Source: Paraburkholderia haematera (GTDB taxonomy: Bacteria > Pseudomonadota > Gammaproteobacteria > Burkholderiales > Burkholderiaceae). From it: a stretch of 64,000 nucleotides of DNA. The DNA is taken from positions 1 to 64,000 of the forward strand of contig NZ_CAJNBK010000013.1 of NCBI RefSeq assembly GCF_905220975.1. Reading direction: 5' to 3'. The notes under the pieces are model-generated. The model was not told the DNA's origin. It saw only the letters and a program-made list of their open reading frames with translations, and made no database searches. Below are positions 51,386-60,556 of this stretch, in pieces; within the stretch, counting starts at the first letter, position 1, and each line of letters opens with the position of its first letter. A program made the translations under genes and the position numbers.

Positions 51386-52123
51386 ATGAGTCTGGAACTT
51401 TATTATTGGGACGGCCTGCAAGGCCGCGGCGAATTCGTGCGGCTGGCATTGGAAGAAGCCGGTGCGGACTATGTGGAAGTGGCGCGCGGCGAGCCGTCGG
51501 CGGGCCTCGGCACGAACGCGATGATGACGCTGATGAAGAGCAGGAACGAGCCCTACCCGCCGTTCGCGCCGCCATTTCTGAAAGACGGCGATCTGGTGAT
51601 CGCGCAGACCGCCAACATCCTGCTCTACCTCGGCCCGAGGCTCAAACTCGCGCCGTCGGACGAAAGCCTGCGCTACGTCGCCAACGGGCTGCAACTGACG
51701 ATCGCCGATATGGTGACCGAAGCGCACGACACCCATCATCCGCTCGCCAGTGCCCTGTATTACGAAGACCAGAAAGACGCAGCCAAAGTGCGCGCGCACG
51801 AGTTCATCGACAACCGCATTCCGAAGTTCATGACGTACTTCGAGCGCGTGCTGAAACAGAACCCGGCCGGCGACACGTTCATGGTTGGCGACGCGCTCAC
51901 TTACGTCGACTTGTCGATGTTCCAGCTGATCGACGGTCTGCTGTACGCGTTTCCGCGCGCGCTCAAGCGTTTCGGCGAACACTATCCACGCCTCGCGGCG
52001 TTGCACGACGCGGTGATCGAGCGGCCGAACATCGCCGCTTATCTGCAGTCCAACCGGCGCATCGAGCATAACGAAGCCTGCATCTTCCGGCACTACCCGG
52101 AACTCGACAAGGCGGCGGCTTGA
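51386..52123 (+). CDS. Glutathione S-transferase
   Basis: A 245-residue GST: N-terminal thioredoxin-like domain (LELYYWDGLQGRGEFVRLAL with Tyr7 near the catalytic position, PPFAPPFLKDGDLVIAQTAN carrying the cis-Pro and the Gln/Thr glutathione-binding pair, ILLYLGPRL), and an all-helical C-terminal domain (YLQSNRRIEHNEACIFRHYP at the end). It conjugates or reduces electrophiles with glutathione. AAGGACC precedes the ATG at 51386. A strong hairpin follows its stop. Confidence 0.85.
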   Translation: MSLELYYWDGLQGRGEFVRLALEEAGADYVEVARGEPSAGLGTNAMMTLMKSRNEPYPPFAPPFLKDGDLVIAQTANILLYLGPRLKLAPSDESLRYVANGLQLTIADMVTEAHDTHHPLASALYYEDQKDAAKVRAHEFIDNRIPKFMTYFERVLKQNPAGDTFMVGDALTYVDLSMFQLIDGLLYAFPRALKRFGEHYPRLAALHDAVIERPNIAAYLQSNRRIEHNEACIFRHYPELDKAAA

Positions 52124-52152
52124 TCCGCGCCGCCCGCCTTCGCGAACACTGC

Positions 52153-52186
52153 GCATCGCGCCCGCTTCCGCCAGCGGGCGCGATGC
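52153..52186 (+). terminator. 13-bp-stem hairpin after the GST gene
   Basis: GCATCGCGCCCGC, an 8-base loop, then GCGGGCGCGATGC: a perfect 13-bp stem 29 bases after the GST stop, followed by TGTT. The weak T-run makes it a probable rather than certain intrinsic terminator. Confidence 0.62.
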
Positions 52187-52235
52187 TGTTACCGTACGCG
52201 CATTCCATCCACCCAACCCACCCTCTCCTGCCGAC

Positions 52236-53969
52236 GTGCTTTCATTCCTGCTGAAGCTGCGCACCCGCGCCCAAACCCTGTTCCGTCTGTCCGACGCCCA
52301 TACGATGCTGGTCTGGTCGGTGGTGGTCGGCGTCGCGGGCGCCTTCGCGACCATTGCCTTTCGCGAAGGCATTGCGTTGCTGCAACTGGCGGTTGTCGGC
52401 AAGTCCGGCAGTTTCGTCGAAATGGCGCGCGGCTTGCCGTGGACGGTGCGTGTGTGGCTGCCCGCAGCGGGCGGCCTGATCGCCGGCTTCTTTTTGCTGA
52501 TCGCGCAACGTCACGTCGACAAATGCAATCACATCGATTACATGGAAGCGGTCGCGATCGGCGACGGCGTGGTGCCGGTCAAGCTGAGCTTCTGGCGCAG
52601 CGTGTCGTCGCTGTTCACGATTTCGAGCGGCGGCTCGATCGGCCGCGAAGGTCCGATGGTGCAACTGGCGGCGCTGGCCGCGTCGCTGATCGGCCGCTGG
52701 GTGCATTTCGATCCGCCGCGTCTGCGCCTGCTCGTCGCCTGCGGCGCGGCAGCCGGGATTACCTCCGCGTACAGCGCGCCGATTGCCGGCGCGTTTTTCG
52801 TCACTGAAATCGTGCTCGGCTCGATCGTGATGGAAAGCTTTGGCCCCGTGGTGGTTTCGGCGGTGGTCGCCAACATCACCATGCGCGAGTTCACCAGCTA
52901 CAAGCCACCGTACGAAATGCCGGTGTTTCCGCCGGTGGCGGGTGCCGAAGTCCTGTTGTTCGTCGCGCTCGGGCTGCTGTGCGGTGCGGCCGCGCCGCAG
53001 TTTCTACGGCTGATGGACTTCTCGAAAGCCAACTTTCGCAAGCTGCCCGTGCCGCTGCCCATCCGGCTGGCGCTGGGCGGTCTGATCGTCGGCATTCTGT
53101 CGGTGTGGACGCCCGAGGTGTGGGGCAACGGCTACAGCGTGGTCAATTCCATTCTGCATTCACCGTGGACGTGGAGCGCGCTCGTCCTCGTGCTGGCGTT
53201 CAAGATCGTCGCGACGTCGGCAACCGTGGGTTCAGGCGCGATCGGCGGGGTGTTCACGCCGACGCTCTTCGTCGGCGCGGTGGTCGGCTCGCTGTTCGGC
53301 CTCGGCATGCACGCGTTGTGGCCGCACGGCACCTCGGCGCCGTTCGCTTATGCAATGGTCGGCATGGGCGCGTTTCTGGCCGGCGCCACGCAGGCGCCGC
53401 TGATGGCGATCCTGATGATCTTCGAAATGACGCTCAGCTATCAGGTGGTGCTGCCGCTGATGCTGTCGTGCGTGGTCGCATATTTCGTGTCGCGCGCGAT
53501 CGGCAAGACGTCGATGTACGAAATCACGCTGCGCCGCAATCAGGAGGAACAGGAGCGCAGCCGTCTGCGCGCGACGCAGATGCGCGAGCTGATCCGCCCC
53601 GCCGAGACCGTCGTGGCACCGAACGCGACCGTGCAGGACATGACGCGCGTGTTCCTCGAATATCCGGTGAAGTATCTGTATGTGGCCAACGAGTCCGGCG
53701 CGTTTCTCGGCGTGGTCGCACTCAAGGACATCACCTCCGATCTGCTCGACAAGCGCGACACCGCCGCGAAAACAGCCGCGGATTATCTGCAGGCGCATTT
53801 CGACGTGCTCACGCCGGATATGCCGCTCGGCGTTGCGTTGCAGCACTTCATGGCGTTTCAGGGCGAGCGGCTGCCGGTGGTCGAAAGCGCTGCGGATCCG
53901 AAGCTGGCGGGGGTGGTGTACAAGACCTCGCTGCTCGATGCCTACTTCCGCATGAATCCGACGCGCTAG
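52236..53969 (+). CDS. clcB: ClC-type chloride channel/transporter with CBS domains (ClcB-like)
   Basis: A 577-residue protein. The ClC membrane domain (about residues 1-430) shows the anion-pathway motifs ISSGGSIGREGPMVQLAALA (GREGP with the gating Glu), SAYSAPIAGAFFVTEIVLGS and SATVGSGAIGGVFTPTLFVG (GSGxxGGxFxP). The C-terminal part (470-577) has two CBS-type motifs for regulation by nucleotides (MRELIRPAETVVAPNATVQD, MTRVFLEYPVKYLYVANESG; PLGVALQHFMAFQGERLPVV). ClC proteins exchange or conduct Cl-. The start is GTG at 52236. The tandem CBS regions are not found in E. coli ClcA. Confidence 0.88.
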   Translation: MLSFLLKLRTRAQTLFRLSDAHTMLVWSVVVGVAGAFATIAFREGIALLQLAVVGKSGSFVEMARGLPWTVRVWLPAAGGLIAGFFLLIAQRHVDKCNHIDYMEAVAIGDGVVPVKLSFWRSVSSLFTISSGGSIGREGPMVQLAALAASLIGRWVHFDPPRLRLLVACGAAAGITSAYSAPIAGAFFVTEIVLGSIVMESFGPVVVSAVVANITMREFTSYKPPYEMPVFPPVAGAEVLLFVALGLLCGAAAPQFLRLMDFSKANFRKLPVPLPIRLALGGLIVGILSVWTPEVWGNGYSVVNSILHSPWTWSALVLVLAFKIVATSATVGSGAIGGVFTPTLFVGAVVGSLFGLGMHALWPHGTSAPFAYAMVGMGAFLAGATQAPLMAILMIFEMTLSYQVVLPLMLSCVVAYFVSRAIGKTSMYEITLRRNQEEQERSRLRATQMRELIRPAETVVAPNATVQDMTRVFLEYPVKYLYVANESGAFLGVVALKDITSDLLDKRDTAAKTAADYLQAHFDVLTPDMPLGVALQHFMAFQGERLPVVESAADPKLAGVVYKTSLLDAYFRMNPTR

Positions 53970-54185
53970 GCCAAAGTTCAGGCATTCGAGCGCCGGGACG
54001 TTTGATCGCTGAGTCATTGGCCGGGCCCACGCGGCAACGCGCGGCGCCTCACCAACACCGCCTTCCCGGCCCGTGCAAAGCGCGGAAGATTCCCTACAAT
54101 GGGAAAACCGCTGCAGCGATTGTGCGCAGCGCGCGTTACGCCAGGACGGGCGCACCGAGACGCCCGCTTTTCGATCGGAGCGAAG

Positions 54186-55523
54186 ATGAGCGAACCGTCC
54201 CTCGATGCCGTGCGCCGCGACCAGGCGGGCTGGATTTTCCTGCATATCGAAGGCGAGCCGTACGATCGCGGCGAGCAGCACGGCCAGTTGCTCGCCACTG
54301 AAATCCAGAACGCGATCCGCACCGCCCGCTACCTTGCAAAATGGGACACCGGCGAAGACTTCGATACCTTCGTGGACGCCGCCGTATCCCAGTTCGCCAA
54401 CAAACTCGACACCGAATTCGCCGACGAAATCCAGGGCGTCGCCGACGGCGCGAAGCTGCCGTTCGCCGAAGTGCTGGCCTGGAACGGCTACATGGATCTG
54501 CTGCAAAGCTGGTGGCCGAGCCACGCGGCAACCCAGCAACCGCAGCTCGGCCTGAAACCGTGGCGCGGACGCCGCGGCCATCACTGCAGCGCGTTCATCG
54601 CAACCGGCAATGCCACCCGGGACGGCCGCATCGTCATGGCGCACAACTCGTGGGACCGCTATGCCGCGGGCGACGCGTTCAACGTCGTGTTCGACATCGT
54701 GCCCGATCGCGGCAACCGCATCCTGATGCAGGGCCTGCCGGGCTGCATCTCCAGCCTCACCGATTTCTGGGTGACCGAAGCCGGCCTGATGGTCACTGAA
54801 ACCACCATCTCCAACTTTGCCGGCTACAACGCAGCGGGTGCGCCGGAGTTCTATCGCTCGCGGCGCGCGTCGCAATACGCCGGCAACATCGGCGAATGGT
54901 GCGAGATGTTCGCGGTCGCCAATAACGGCGGGTATGCGAACAGCTGGCTGCTTGGCGACACCAAGACCGGCGAGATCGCGCGCTATGAACTCGGGCTGCA
55001 CTATTCCGGTTTCGAGAGTACGAAAAACGGCTTCTATAGCGGCTACAACACCGCGACCGATCTGAAAATCCGCAACCAGGAATGCATCGGCGAAGGCGAA
55101 GACTATACGGACGTGCGCAAGAACGGCGCGCGCCGCCTGCGCTTCATGCAGCTCGAAGAAATGCATCACGGCAAGATCGACGTCGAACTCGCGAAAGAGA
55201 TGATCGCCGACCACCACGACGTCTATCTCGACCGCAACGACAACCCGTGCTCGCGCACCATCTGCGGGCATCTGGAACTGGACGACGCGCGCTTCGGCGG
55301 CACCGATCATGGGCCGTTCAATCCGTGGGGCGCCAACGACGGCAAGGTGGTCGATAGCGACATGGCGCGCGCCATGGCCTTCACCGCGCGCTGGGGGCAC
55401 CCGTGCGGCCGGCCGTTCGACGCCCAGGCGTTTATGAAGCGCCATCCGCAGTGGAACTGGCTCAACGGCTATATGCGCGACCGCCCGTCATGGCCATGGA
55501 CGCGTTTCGAGGTGCTGCGCTAG
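54186..55523 (+). CDS. C45-family Ntn hydrolase / phospholipase-B-like protein
   Basis: A 445-residue protein. EGEPYDRGEQHGQLLATEIQ near the N terminus is the C45 (acyl-CoA:6-APA acyltransferase-like) or phospholipase B-like motif; HHCSAFIATGNATRDGRIVM at about residues 135-154 would supply the N-terminal nucleophile Cys after self-cleavage (Gly/His-His-Cys boundary). QGLPGCISSLTDFWVTEAGL, VTETTISNFAGY and YGL-type substrate segments follow. No signal peptide. Substrate unknown; amide or ester hydrolysis is expected. ATG at 54186 has no strong ribosome binding site. Confidence 0.76.
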   Translation: MSEPSLDAVRRDQAGWIFLHIEGEPYDRGEQHGQLLATEIQNAIRTARYLAKWDTGEDFDTFVDAAVSQFANKLDTEFADEIQGVADGAKLPFAEVLAWNGYMDLLQSWWPSHAATQQPQLGLKPWRGRRGHHCSAFIATGNATRDGRIVMAHNSWDRYAAGDAFNVVFDIVPDRGNRILMQGLPGCISSLTDFWVTEAGLMVTETTISNFAGYNAAGAPEFYRSRRASQYAGNIGEWCEMFAVANNGGYANSWLLGDTKTGEIARYELGLHYSGFESTKNGFYSGYNTATDLKIRNQECIGEGEDYTDVRKNGARRLRFMQLEEMHHGKIDVELAKEMIADHHDVYLDRNDNPCSRTICGHLELDDARFGGTDHGPFNPWGANDGKVVDSDMARAMAFTARWGHPCGRPFDAQAFMKRHPQWNWLNGYMRDRPSWPWTRFEVLR

Positions 55524-55815
55524 GCGGAGCGCCTAAAAACGCCTATAAGCGACTATAAGCAGCCCGCTGCAGCGCAACATAAATGCTGCACGATCGTTCG
55601 CGACTGCATTGCCTTTTTCCTGCCATCATGTGAAACCTACAATGAGGTTTTGTCTCTTTTGTGCGCGCGGCCGAACGGTTTGCCATCTAAGATGGTAGAT
55701 ATACGCTGCGCGCATAGGGAAACGCCGCGTGTAGGTTGCGCCCTCCTTTCGACGCGGGGGGTGGCGTAGCGCTTGCTCACCCTGTCAGCGCCGCATGAGC
55801 TTAGGAGGTCGGGCG
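55524..55815. other. Intergenic region upstream of the small secreted protein
   Basis: 292 bases. A small dyad CCATC-TAA-GATGG (55683-55695) lies about 120 bases before the next start codon. The leader is G/C-rich and could fold, but I do not recognise a known riboswitch. Confidence 0.4.
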
Positions 55816-56070
55816 ATGAAAACCTCGACACTGTTGACCATGGTGACGCTGTCGGCCTCGTGTTTTGCCGCACCGGTTCATACCGCGCTGGACGGCACTG
55901 CCGCCAATAGCCTTGCCGAACGCGCCAACGCCGCACCCGTCGCTCCAGCAGCGCCGGACGTCGCTGCCACTGACGACACACGTCCGCAACAATGGCAACA
56001 CATCGCGCTGCCCAAGTCGCGGCATCTGGAGCGAAGCTTCACGGGCCAGAACGAGCACTTGCAGACCTGA
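55816..56070 (+). CDS. Small secreted protein, 84 aa
   Basis: An 84-residue exported protein: signal peptide MKTSTLLTMVTLSASCFAAP, then an Ala/Pro-rich, probably disordered middle and a C-terminal segment QQWQHIALPKSRHLERSFTG. GGAGGTCGGGCG gives a near-ideal ribosome binding site at ATG 55816. Unknown function. It is the first of three co-directional genes (with DUF2795 and AraC). Confidence 0.66.
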   Translation: MKTSTLLTMVTLSASCFAAPVHTALDGTAANSLAERANAAPVAPAAPDVAATDDTRPQQWQHIALPKSRHLERSFTGQNEHLQT

Positions 56071-56093
56071 AAACAGCCCTTGGGAGCACTTGC

Positions 56094-56324
56094 ATGACGG
56101 CATCGGCTATTCCCGGCGAATCGATCGATTTGCAGATCGCCGACATTCTGCGCGAAGTCAGTTTCCCGACTTACAAAGACGCGCTAGTCGACGCCGCGCG
56201 CGAAGCCGGCGCGAGCAATGAAGTATTGTCGATGCTCGACGGCTTGCCGGAGCAGGATTACGCCGACGTCACGTCGATCACGCGCCTGATCGGCGGCAAT
56301 TACGGGCCGGGTCTGGGCGCATGA
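56094..56324 (+). CDS. DUF2795 family protein, 76 aa
   Basis: A 76-residue protein with the DUF2795 core: ADILREVSFPTYKDALVDAA, REAGASNEVLSMLDGLPEQD, YADVTSITRLIGG. The fold is small and helical; function unknown. GGGAG precedes the ATG at 56094. It overlaps the AraC gene by 4 bases (ATGA), so it and the regulator are made together. Confidence 0.8.
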   Translation: MTASAIPGESIDLQIADILREVSFPTYKDALVDAAREAGASNEVLSMLDGLPEQDYADVTSITRLIGGNYGPGLGA

Positions 56325-57226
56325 GCGGCCAGCGGGTCTTAACGCTGGGTTCGCTTTCGTCCGATCCGAAGCCCGCTGCCGACTGGATTCATCGGTCGCC
56401 GCATTCGGGCGGCACGGGCGGCATCGAGCGGATCGAAGCCTTCTTTCATCGTGCCGGCTATGCCATGCACCGGCACGATACCTATGCGATAGGCCGCACG
56501 CTGGCTGGCGTGCAGAGCTTCCGCTACCGCGGCAGCATGCGTAGCAATTTGCCGGGCGGCACGATGGTGCTCCATCCCGATGAGCCACATGACGGCCAGG
56601 CCGGCACCCGCGACGGCTTTCGCTACCGGATGATCTATGTCGATCCGGCGCTGTTCCAGCAGGCGCTCGGCGGCAAGCCGCTGCCGTTTCTCGAAGGCGG
56701 CCTGTCGAACGACCCGCGTCTGTTTGCCGCGACCGAGAGTCTGCTGCGCACCATGGATCGCGCAATCGATTCGCTCGAACAGGACGACGCGCTCTACGAT
56801 CTCGCCATCGCGCTCGACGCCGTGGCCGGTGCGGCTGCGACGCGCCGTCCGGTGGATTACCTCGCCGCGGAACGGGCGCGCGAGTATATGCTCGGCTCGC
56901 TCGATAGCGCCGTGACGCTCGACGAACTGGCGGCGGCCGCCGGACGCGACCGCTGGAGTTTGTCACGGGATTTTCGTGCGCTGTTCGGCACCAGTCCGCA
57001 TCGCTATCTGACCATGCGGCGTCTCGATCTCGTACGGGAACTCGCCGTCAAGGGGATATCGCTTGCCGATGCGTCGGCGGCAGCCGGCTTCGCCGATCAG
57101 GCCCACATGACGCGGCATTTCAAGCGCGCATGGGGCGTCGCGCCGGCACAGTGGCTGAAGATGCTGGGGCCGTCGGCTTCCGGTACCGGTACCGGGATGC
57201 ACGAGGCGATGAACCGCCTGGCCTAG
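56321..57226 (+). CDS. AraC-family transcriptional regulator
   Basis: A 301-residue AraC/XylS protein. N-terminal cupin-like sensor domain (about 30-170; GYAMHRHDTYAIGRTLAGVQ, PGGTMVLHPDEPHDGQAGTR) and C-terminal two-HTH DNA-binding domain (about 195-290; SLDSAVTLDELAAAAGRDRW, LSRDFRALFGTSPHRYLTMR, ISLADASAAAGFADQAHMTR). Its start overlaps the DUF2795 stop. Target genes are not obvious. Confidence 0.89.
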   Translation: MSGQRVLTLGSLSSDPKPAADWIHRSPHSGGTGGIERIEAFFHRAGYAMHRHDTYAIGRTLAGVQSFRYRGSMRSNLPGGTMVLHPDEPHDGQAGTRDGFRYRMIYVDPALFQQALGGKPLPFLEGGLSNDPRLFAATESLLRTMDRAIDSLEQDDALYDLAIALDAVAGAAATRRPVDYLAAERAREYMLGSLDSAVTLDELAAAAGRDRWSLSRDFRALFGTSPHRYLTMRRLDLVRELAVKGISLADASAAAGFADQAHMTRHFKRAWGVAPAQWLKMLGPSASGTGTGMHEAMNRLA

Positions 57227-57323
57227 CGCCGCATTGAAGCCGCGCGCACAAACGTACAAGACCCGACAGCGCCTCACGCCCTACGCTCCAGGCTGGAACT
57301 GACCGCTCAGGAGGAGCACCGCA

Positions 57324-57713
57324 ATGTCCAACGTTCAAGCGATTCAACGTCCTTACCGCGCCATCAACTTCGCTGAAAAACTGCAGCTTATCAACGACCA
57401 GTGGCTGCCGCGCGTCGTTGCCGAAATGAACGACTACCAGTTCAAACTGGTGCGGATCGAAGGCGATTTCGTCTGGCACGAACATGCCGACACCGACGAA
57501 ACCTTCATCGTGCTCGAGGGGCAATTGCGCATCGACATGCGCGATGAATCCGTGCTTCTGTCAGCAGGAGAAATGTTCGTGGTGCCCAAAGGCACGGAGC
57601 ACAAGCCGTACGCCGAACGCGAAGTCAAGCTATTGCTGATCGAACCGCGCGGCGTCAAGAACACCGGCGAAGAAAGCAACGAACGCACGGCGGCGAACGA
57701 CGTGTGGATTTGA
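57324..57713 (+). CDS. Cupin-domain protein
   Basis: A 129-residue single-domain cupin. VWHEHADTDETFIVLEGQLR carries the first metal-binding motif (H-H-E), and VPKGTEHKPYAEREVKLLLI the second. Metal-bound cupins include isomerases and dioxygenases; this one has no assigned reaction. AGGAGGAGCACC lies before the ATG. It is convergent with the GNAT gene, six bases between the stops. Confidence 0.83.
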   Translation: MSNVQAIQRPYRAINFAEKLQLINDQWLPRVVAEMNDYQFKLVRIEGDFVWHEHADTDETFIVLEGQLRIDMRDESVLLSAGEMFVVPKGTEHKPYAEREVKLLLIEPRGVKNTGEESNERTAANDVWI

Positions 57714-57719
57714 AGCGAG

Positions 57720-58160
57720 TCACGCTCGTGGCTCGCGTTCGTAGTAAATGTCCCACTCGCTTTCGGCCGTTTTGACGAAGCCATGCCGCTGGTAAAAGCG
57801 ATTCGAATCGCTGTCGCGCAGCGCGCCCACTTTGAGCGGCAGCGATTTGGCATCCGCCTCGGCAAACAGTTCGGCCAGCACGGCCTGGCCGATCCCTCTG
57901 CCTTGCTGCGTTGGAACGACGTACAGATGATCCAGTAGCAGATGGTCGGCGTTGTGCCTCAATAGCACAAAGCCGGCACGCTCTCCGTCGGCCAGAATGA
58001 AGCGGCAAAAACCGGGATCGAACGACGCAACAAAGCGTTCACGCGCCCGAATGGGATCAAAGCGGCCGATGCGTTCCAGACTCTCTCGCATCGCCGCGAT
58101 ACGGATGTTCACGAGCGTATCGACGTCGGCGTGCGTGGTGTTGGCAAAACTCAGGTTCAT
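57720..58160 (-). CDS. GNAT-family N-acetyltransferase
   Basis: A 146-residue GNAT protein: FILADGERAGFVLLRHNADH and LLLDHLYVVPTQQGRGIGQA include the acetyl-CoA pyrophosphate-binding loop QxxGxG/A (QQGRGIG), and the C-terminal NRFYQRHGFVKTAESEWDIY closes the site. Acetylates an amine-bearing small molecule or protein; substrate unknown. ATG at 58160 gives normal length; the frame is open further upstream. Confidence 0.82.
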   Translation of the reverse strand: MNLSFANTTHADVDTLVNIRIAAMRESLERIGRFDPIRARERFVASFDPGFCRFILADGERAGFVLLRHNADHLLLDHLYVVPTQQGRGIGQAVLAELFAEADAKSLPLKVGALRDSDSNRFYQRHGFVKTAESEWDIYYEREPRA

Positions 58161-58307
58161 GCGCTTCGGCTCTCCGGATCTTCTCTGGGATTGACGCGAC
58201 GATGCCGCCCTCGGAACCGAAGAAGATAACCCGGATGTGAAAGCCCGTGCTGAACGGCGCGAACACGCGCGGGAGCGCACGTCAGACGCCGGCGCGCCGC
58301 GATTCCG

Positions 58308-59375
58308 TCAAATTGGCGAAGGTGCCGCGACGTGTCCGCGCGAAGGCTTGCGCAACGGCCGCGCGCCCTCGACGGGCGGCAATGCCGACACCGGCAGGTC
58401 GTCCGCATAGACAGGCGCCCCGGCAACCGGGGACCGCCCAGCCGAACGCACCGGCGTCATAGCTCGCGGATCGCGCGATTGAGCTTCGGTCTGCTGGAAA
58501 TGCGCGACGAGATGGTCGATAAACGTGCGCACCTTCGCCGGCAAATGCAGGCGGCTCGGATAGGCAATCGTAATTTCGATCTTCGGCAAATGGTAGTCGC
58601 CCAGCAAGGGCACGAGTCGCCCGGACGCCAGATCCCGGCCGATCAGATAGCTCGGCAGAATCGCCACGCCCATGCCCAACAGGGCAAACTGCCGCAGCAT
58701 CTCGGTGTTGTTCGCCGCAATCGCGTTGGTGGGCCTCACCCGCACTTCGCCGTCCGGTCCGGTGAATACCTTCTCGTCGCTACCCTGCTCGGCAGGCCGG
58801 CTCAGACACGGATGTGTCAGCAAATCTTCAGGGCGGGTTGGCGTGCCGTGCTGCTCAAGATAAGCGGGTGTCGCGCAGACCGTCATATAGCCGGTGGTCA
58901 GACGCCGCGTGACGATGCTCGCACTGCGCATCTGCCGCGCCACCATGATCCCCACGTCGAAACCCTCCTCCACCAGATCGACGTGGCGATCCGCCAGCGT
59001 GACGTCTGGCATCACGTCCGGATAACGCTCCGCGTACGACTGCACCACCGGCGCGAGGCTGTGCAACCCGAACACCACCGGCGCGACGACGCGCAAGGTC
59101 CCAACCGGTTCCTGATTACGCGCCACCACCATCTGCTCGACGCCTTCCAGGTCGTCGAGAATGTGGCGCACGCGTTCCAGATAGGTCGCGCCGGATTCGG
59201 TCAGCGAGAGACGGCGCGTCGTGCGATTGAGCAGCCGCACGCGCAGACGCGCTTCCAGATCCGCGACGTGACGCGTGACGACGGCAGTGGAAAGATCCAG
59301 CGCGCCCGCCGCGCCAACGAAACTGCCCAGATCAGCCACCTTGACGAAAACGCGCATCGACTGCAATTGATTCAT
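58308..59375 (-). CDS. LysR-family transcriptional regulator with a C-terminal extension
   Basis: A 355-residue LTTR: MNQLQSMRVFVKVADLGSFV, AAGALDLSTAVVTRHVADLE, RLLNRTTRRLSLTESGATYL, DLVEEGFDVGIMVARQMRSA are the CrgA-group hallmarks. The effector domain ends near residue 300 and a Pro/Arg/Ala-rich tail of about 50 residues follows (SRDPRAMTPVRSAGRSPVAG), which is longer than family average and predicted unstructured. CAGGAG before the ATG at 59375 fixes the start. No divergent partner within 200 bases is clear. Confidence 0.86.
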   Translation of the reverse strand: MNQLQSMRVFVKVADLGSFVGAAGALDLSTAVVTRHVADLEARLRVRLLNRTTRRLSLTESGATYLERVRHILDDLEGVEQMVVARNQEPVGTLRVVAPVVFGLHSLAPVVQSYAERYPDVMPDVTLADRHVDLVEEGFDVGIMVARQMRSASIVTRRLTTGYMTVCATPAYLEQHGTPTRPEDLLTHPCLSRPAEQGSDEKVFTGPDGEVRVRPTNAIAANNTEMLRQFALLGMGVAILPSYLIGRDLASGRLVPLLGDYHLPKIEITIAYPSRLHLPAKVRTFIDHLVAHFQQTEAQSRDPRAMTPVRSAGRSPVAGAPVYADDLPVSALPPVEGARPLRKPSRGHVAAPSPI

Positions 59376-59594
59376 GGGACGACTCCTGCCTCGGTGAAGC
59401 CGGGCCGGCGCGACGCTGCCGCCTGTGTCGACCCGAACGACAAGGTGCGCACGGGTTTGCCCAACGATTCGATTGTATCGATCCGACCTGTCCCAACCCT
59501 GACCCGAACATGACAATCCGGTCAGTTTCCCGAGGCGCTCGCGACACTATTGCGAGGCGTACTGTGGACGAATTGCGGACGAATTGTGGATATT

Positions 59595-59611
59595 GGGTAG
59601 GTATAAACCCT
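59595..59611 (+). promoter_or_regulatory. TAGGTATAAACCCT motif before the small gene
   Basis: GGGTAGGTATAAACCC: an imperfect palindrome (GGGT/ACCC ends) 42 bases before the start codon of the 70-aa protein gene. Identical over 14 bases with the site before the 50-aa gene at 1758-1910. Confidence 0.45.
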
Positions 59612-59652
59612 TAGATGCTGGTAATATAGCGCCCGAAAGGAAATTTATCGCT

Positions 59653-59865
59653 ATGCCACATCGTTTTCAGCTTTTCGAAAAAATCGCGTTTTCACTGGTT
59701 TGCTGGTCCGCCGCGGCCTGTTCGGCTTTCATCGCTTACGAGCGGTGCCCGGACATCAAGGTCGTCCTGCACGCGGGTGAAGAAGTCCTGCGCTACAGCG
59801 GGCAGTATTCGTTCGTCTGCGCCACGCCGGTTGCGGACGCCTGCGCGCAGTTGCCGGCGAGCTGA
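59653..59865 (+). CDS. Small membrane or secreted protein, 70 aa
   Basis: A 70-residue protein (MPHRFQLFEKIAFSLVCWSA...) with one hydrophobic segment (about 11-27) and a C-terminal part with three Cys residues (ERCPDIK, SFVCATPVADACAQLPAS). AAAGGAAA lies about 10 bases before the ATG at 59653. It could be a signal-anchored periplasmic peptide. Convergent with the TetR gene, 30 bases apart. No family recognised. Confidence 0.56.
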   Translation: MPHRFQLFEKIAFSLVCWSAAACSAFIAYERCPDIKVVLHAGEEVLRYSGQYSFVCATPVADACAQLPAS

Positions 59866-59895
59866 TTCGCCGGCATTGGTATTACGCAATTCGTA

Positions 59896-60513
59896 TTACG
59901 CATCGCGCCCGAACACCACGCGCGCGAAAAACCCCGTCAGCACCTTTTCAGCCACTTCCCCCGACACGTTCTGCGGATCGACCGTGTAGAAAAACTGCAC
60001 GCCGTCGCACAACCCCATCAGGCCCATCGCCAACGTCTCTGCCGGCAACGGTAATGGCGTGCCGACCAGCGCCGAAAATTCGCGGATGTACGCGCTCAAC
60101 TGTTCGAGCTTCTCGTGCAGGAACGCGTTGAAGCGTACCCGGAAGCGGCCGTCGCGCACGGCGAGCAGCTTCGCCTCCACCCACAGCAGAAAACACTTGT
60201 TCTCGCGATGCAGGCTGCCGTAATAACGCAGCACGCGCTCTTCCATCTCTTCGCGCGAGGCCGCGCTTTCGAAGATGGCCTGCAGCCCCGCCTGCATGGT
60301 CTCGTGGTCGCGCCGCAGTAGTTCGAGGAACAACTCGTTCTTGCTGCGGAAGTTCGAATAGAACGCGCCGCGCGTATAACCCGCCGCCCCGGCGATGTCT
60401 TCGACACTCGCCGCGACAAAGCCTTTCTTCATAAAAATCGCCTGCGCAGCGTCGAGCAGACGCTGGCGCGTCTGGTCTTTGCTCTGCTCGCGTGTAAGTC
60501 GTTGCCGTTTCAT
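59896..60513 (-). CDS. TetR/AcrR-family repressor of the RND efflux operon
   Basis: A 205-residue TetR protein: HTH at about 15-60 (TRQRLLDAAQAIFMKKGFVA, ASVEDIAGAAGYTRGAFYSN, FRSKNELFLELLRRD) and a helical ligand domain. It is divergent from the efflux genes (186-base gap to the MFP GTG). An AcrR-like operator (60557-60582) lies 44 bases upstream of its start and so between the two promoters; repression of both is likely. Confidence 0.88.
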   Translation of the reverse strand: MKRQRLTREQSKDQTRQRLLDAAQAIFMKKGFVAASVEDIAGAAGYTRGAFYSNFRSKNELFLELLRRDHETMQAGLQAIFESAASREEMEERVLRYYGSLHRENKCFLLWVEAKLLAVRDGRFRVRFNAFLHEKLEQLSAYIREFSALVGTPLPLPAETLAMGLMGLCDGVQFFYTVDPQNVSGEVAEKVLTGFFARVVFGRDA

Positions 60514-60556
60514 GGGCGCAAGTCTAGCACCGAAAAGATTTCCAATTCACATCAAC

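Noticed and set aside
53232-55445. A 737-codon open frame on the minus strand across clcB and the C45 hydrolase gene
   Set aside because: Antisense to two well-recognised genes; composed of Arg/Ala/His-rich strings typical of the third-position GC shadow; no ribosome binding site or domain.
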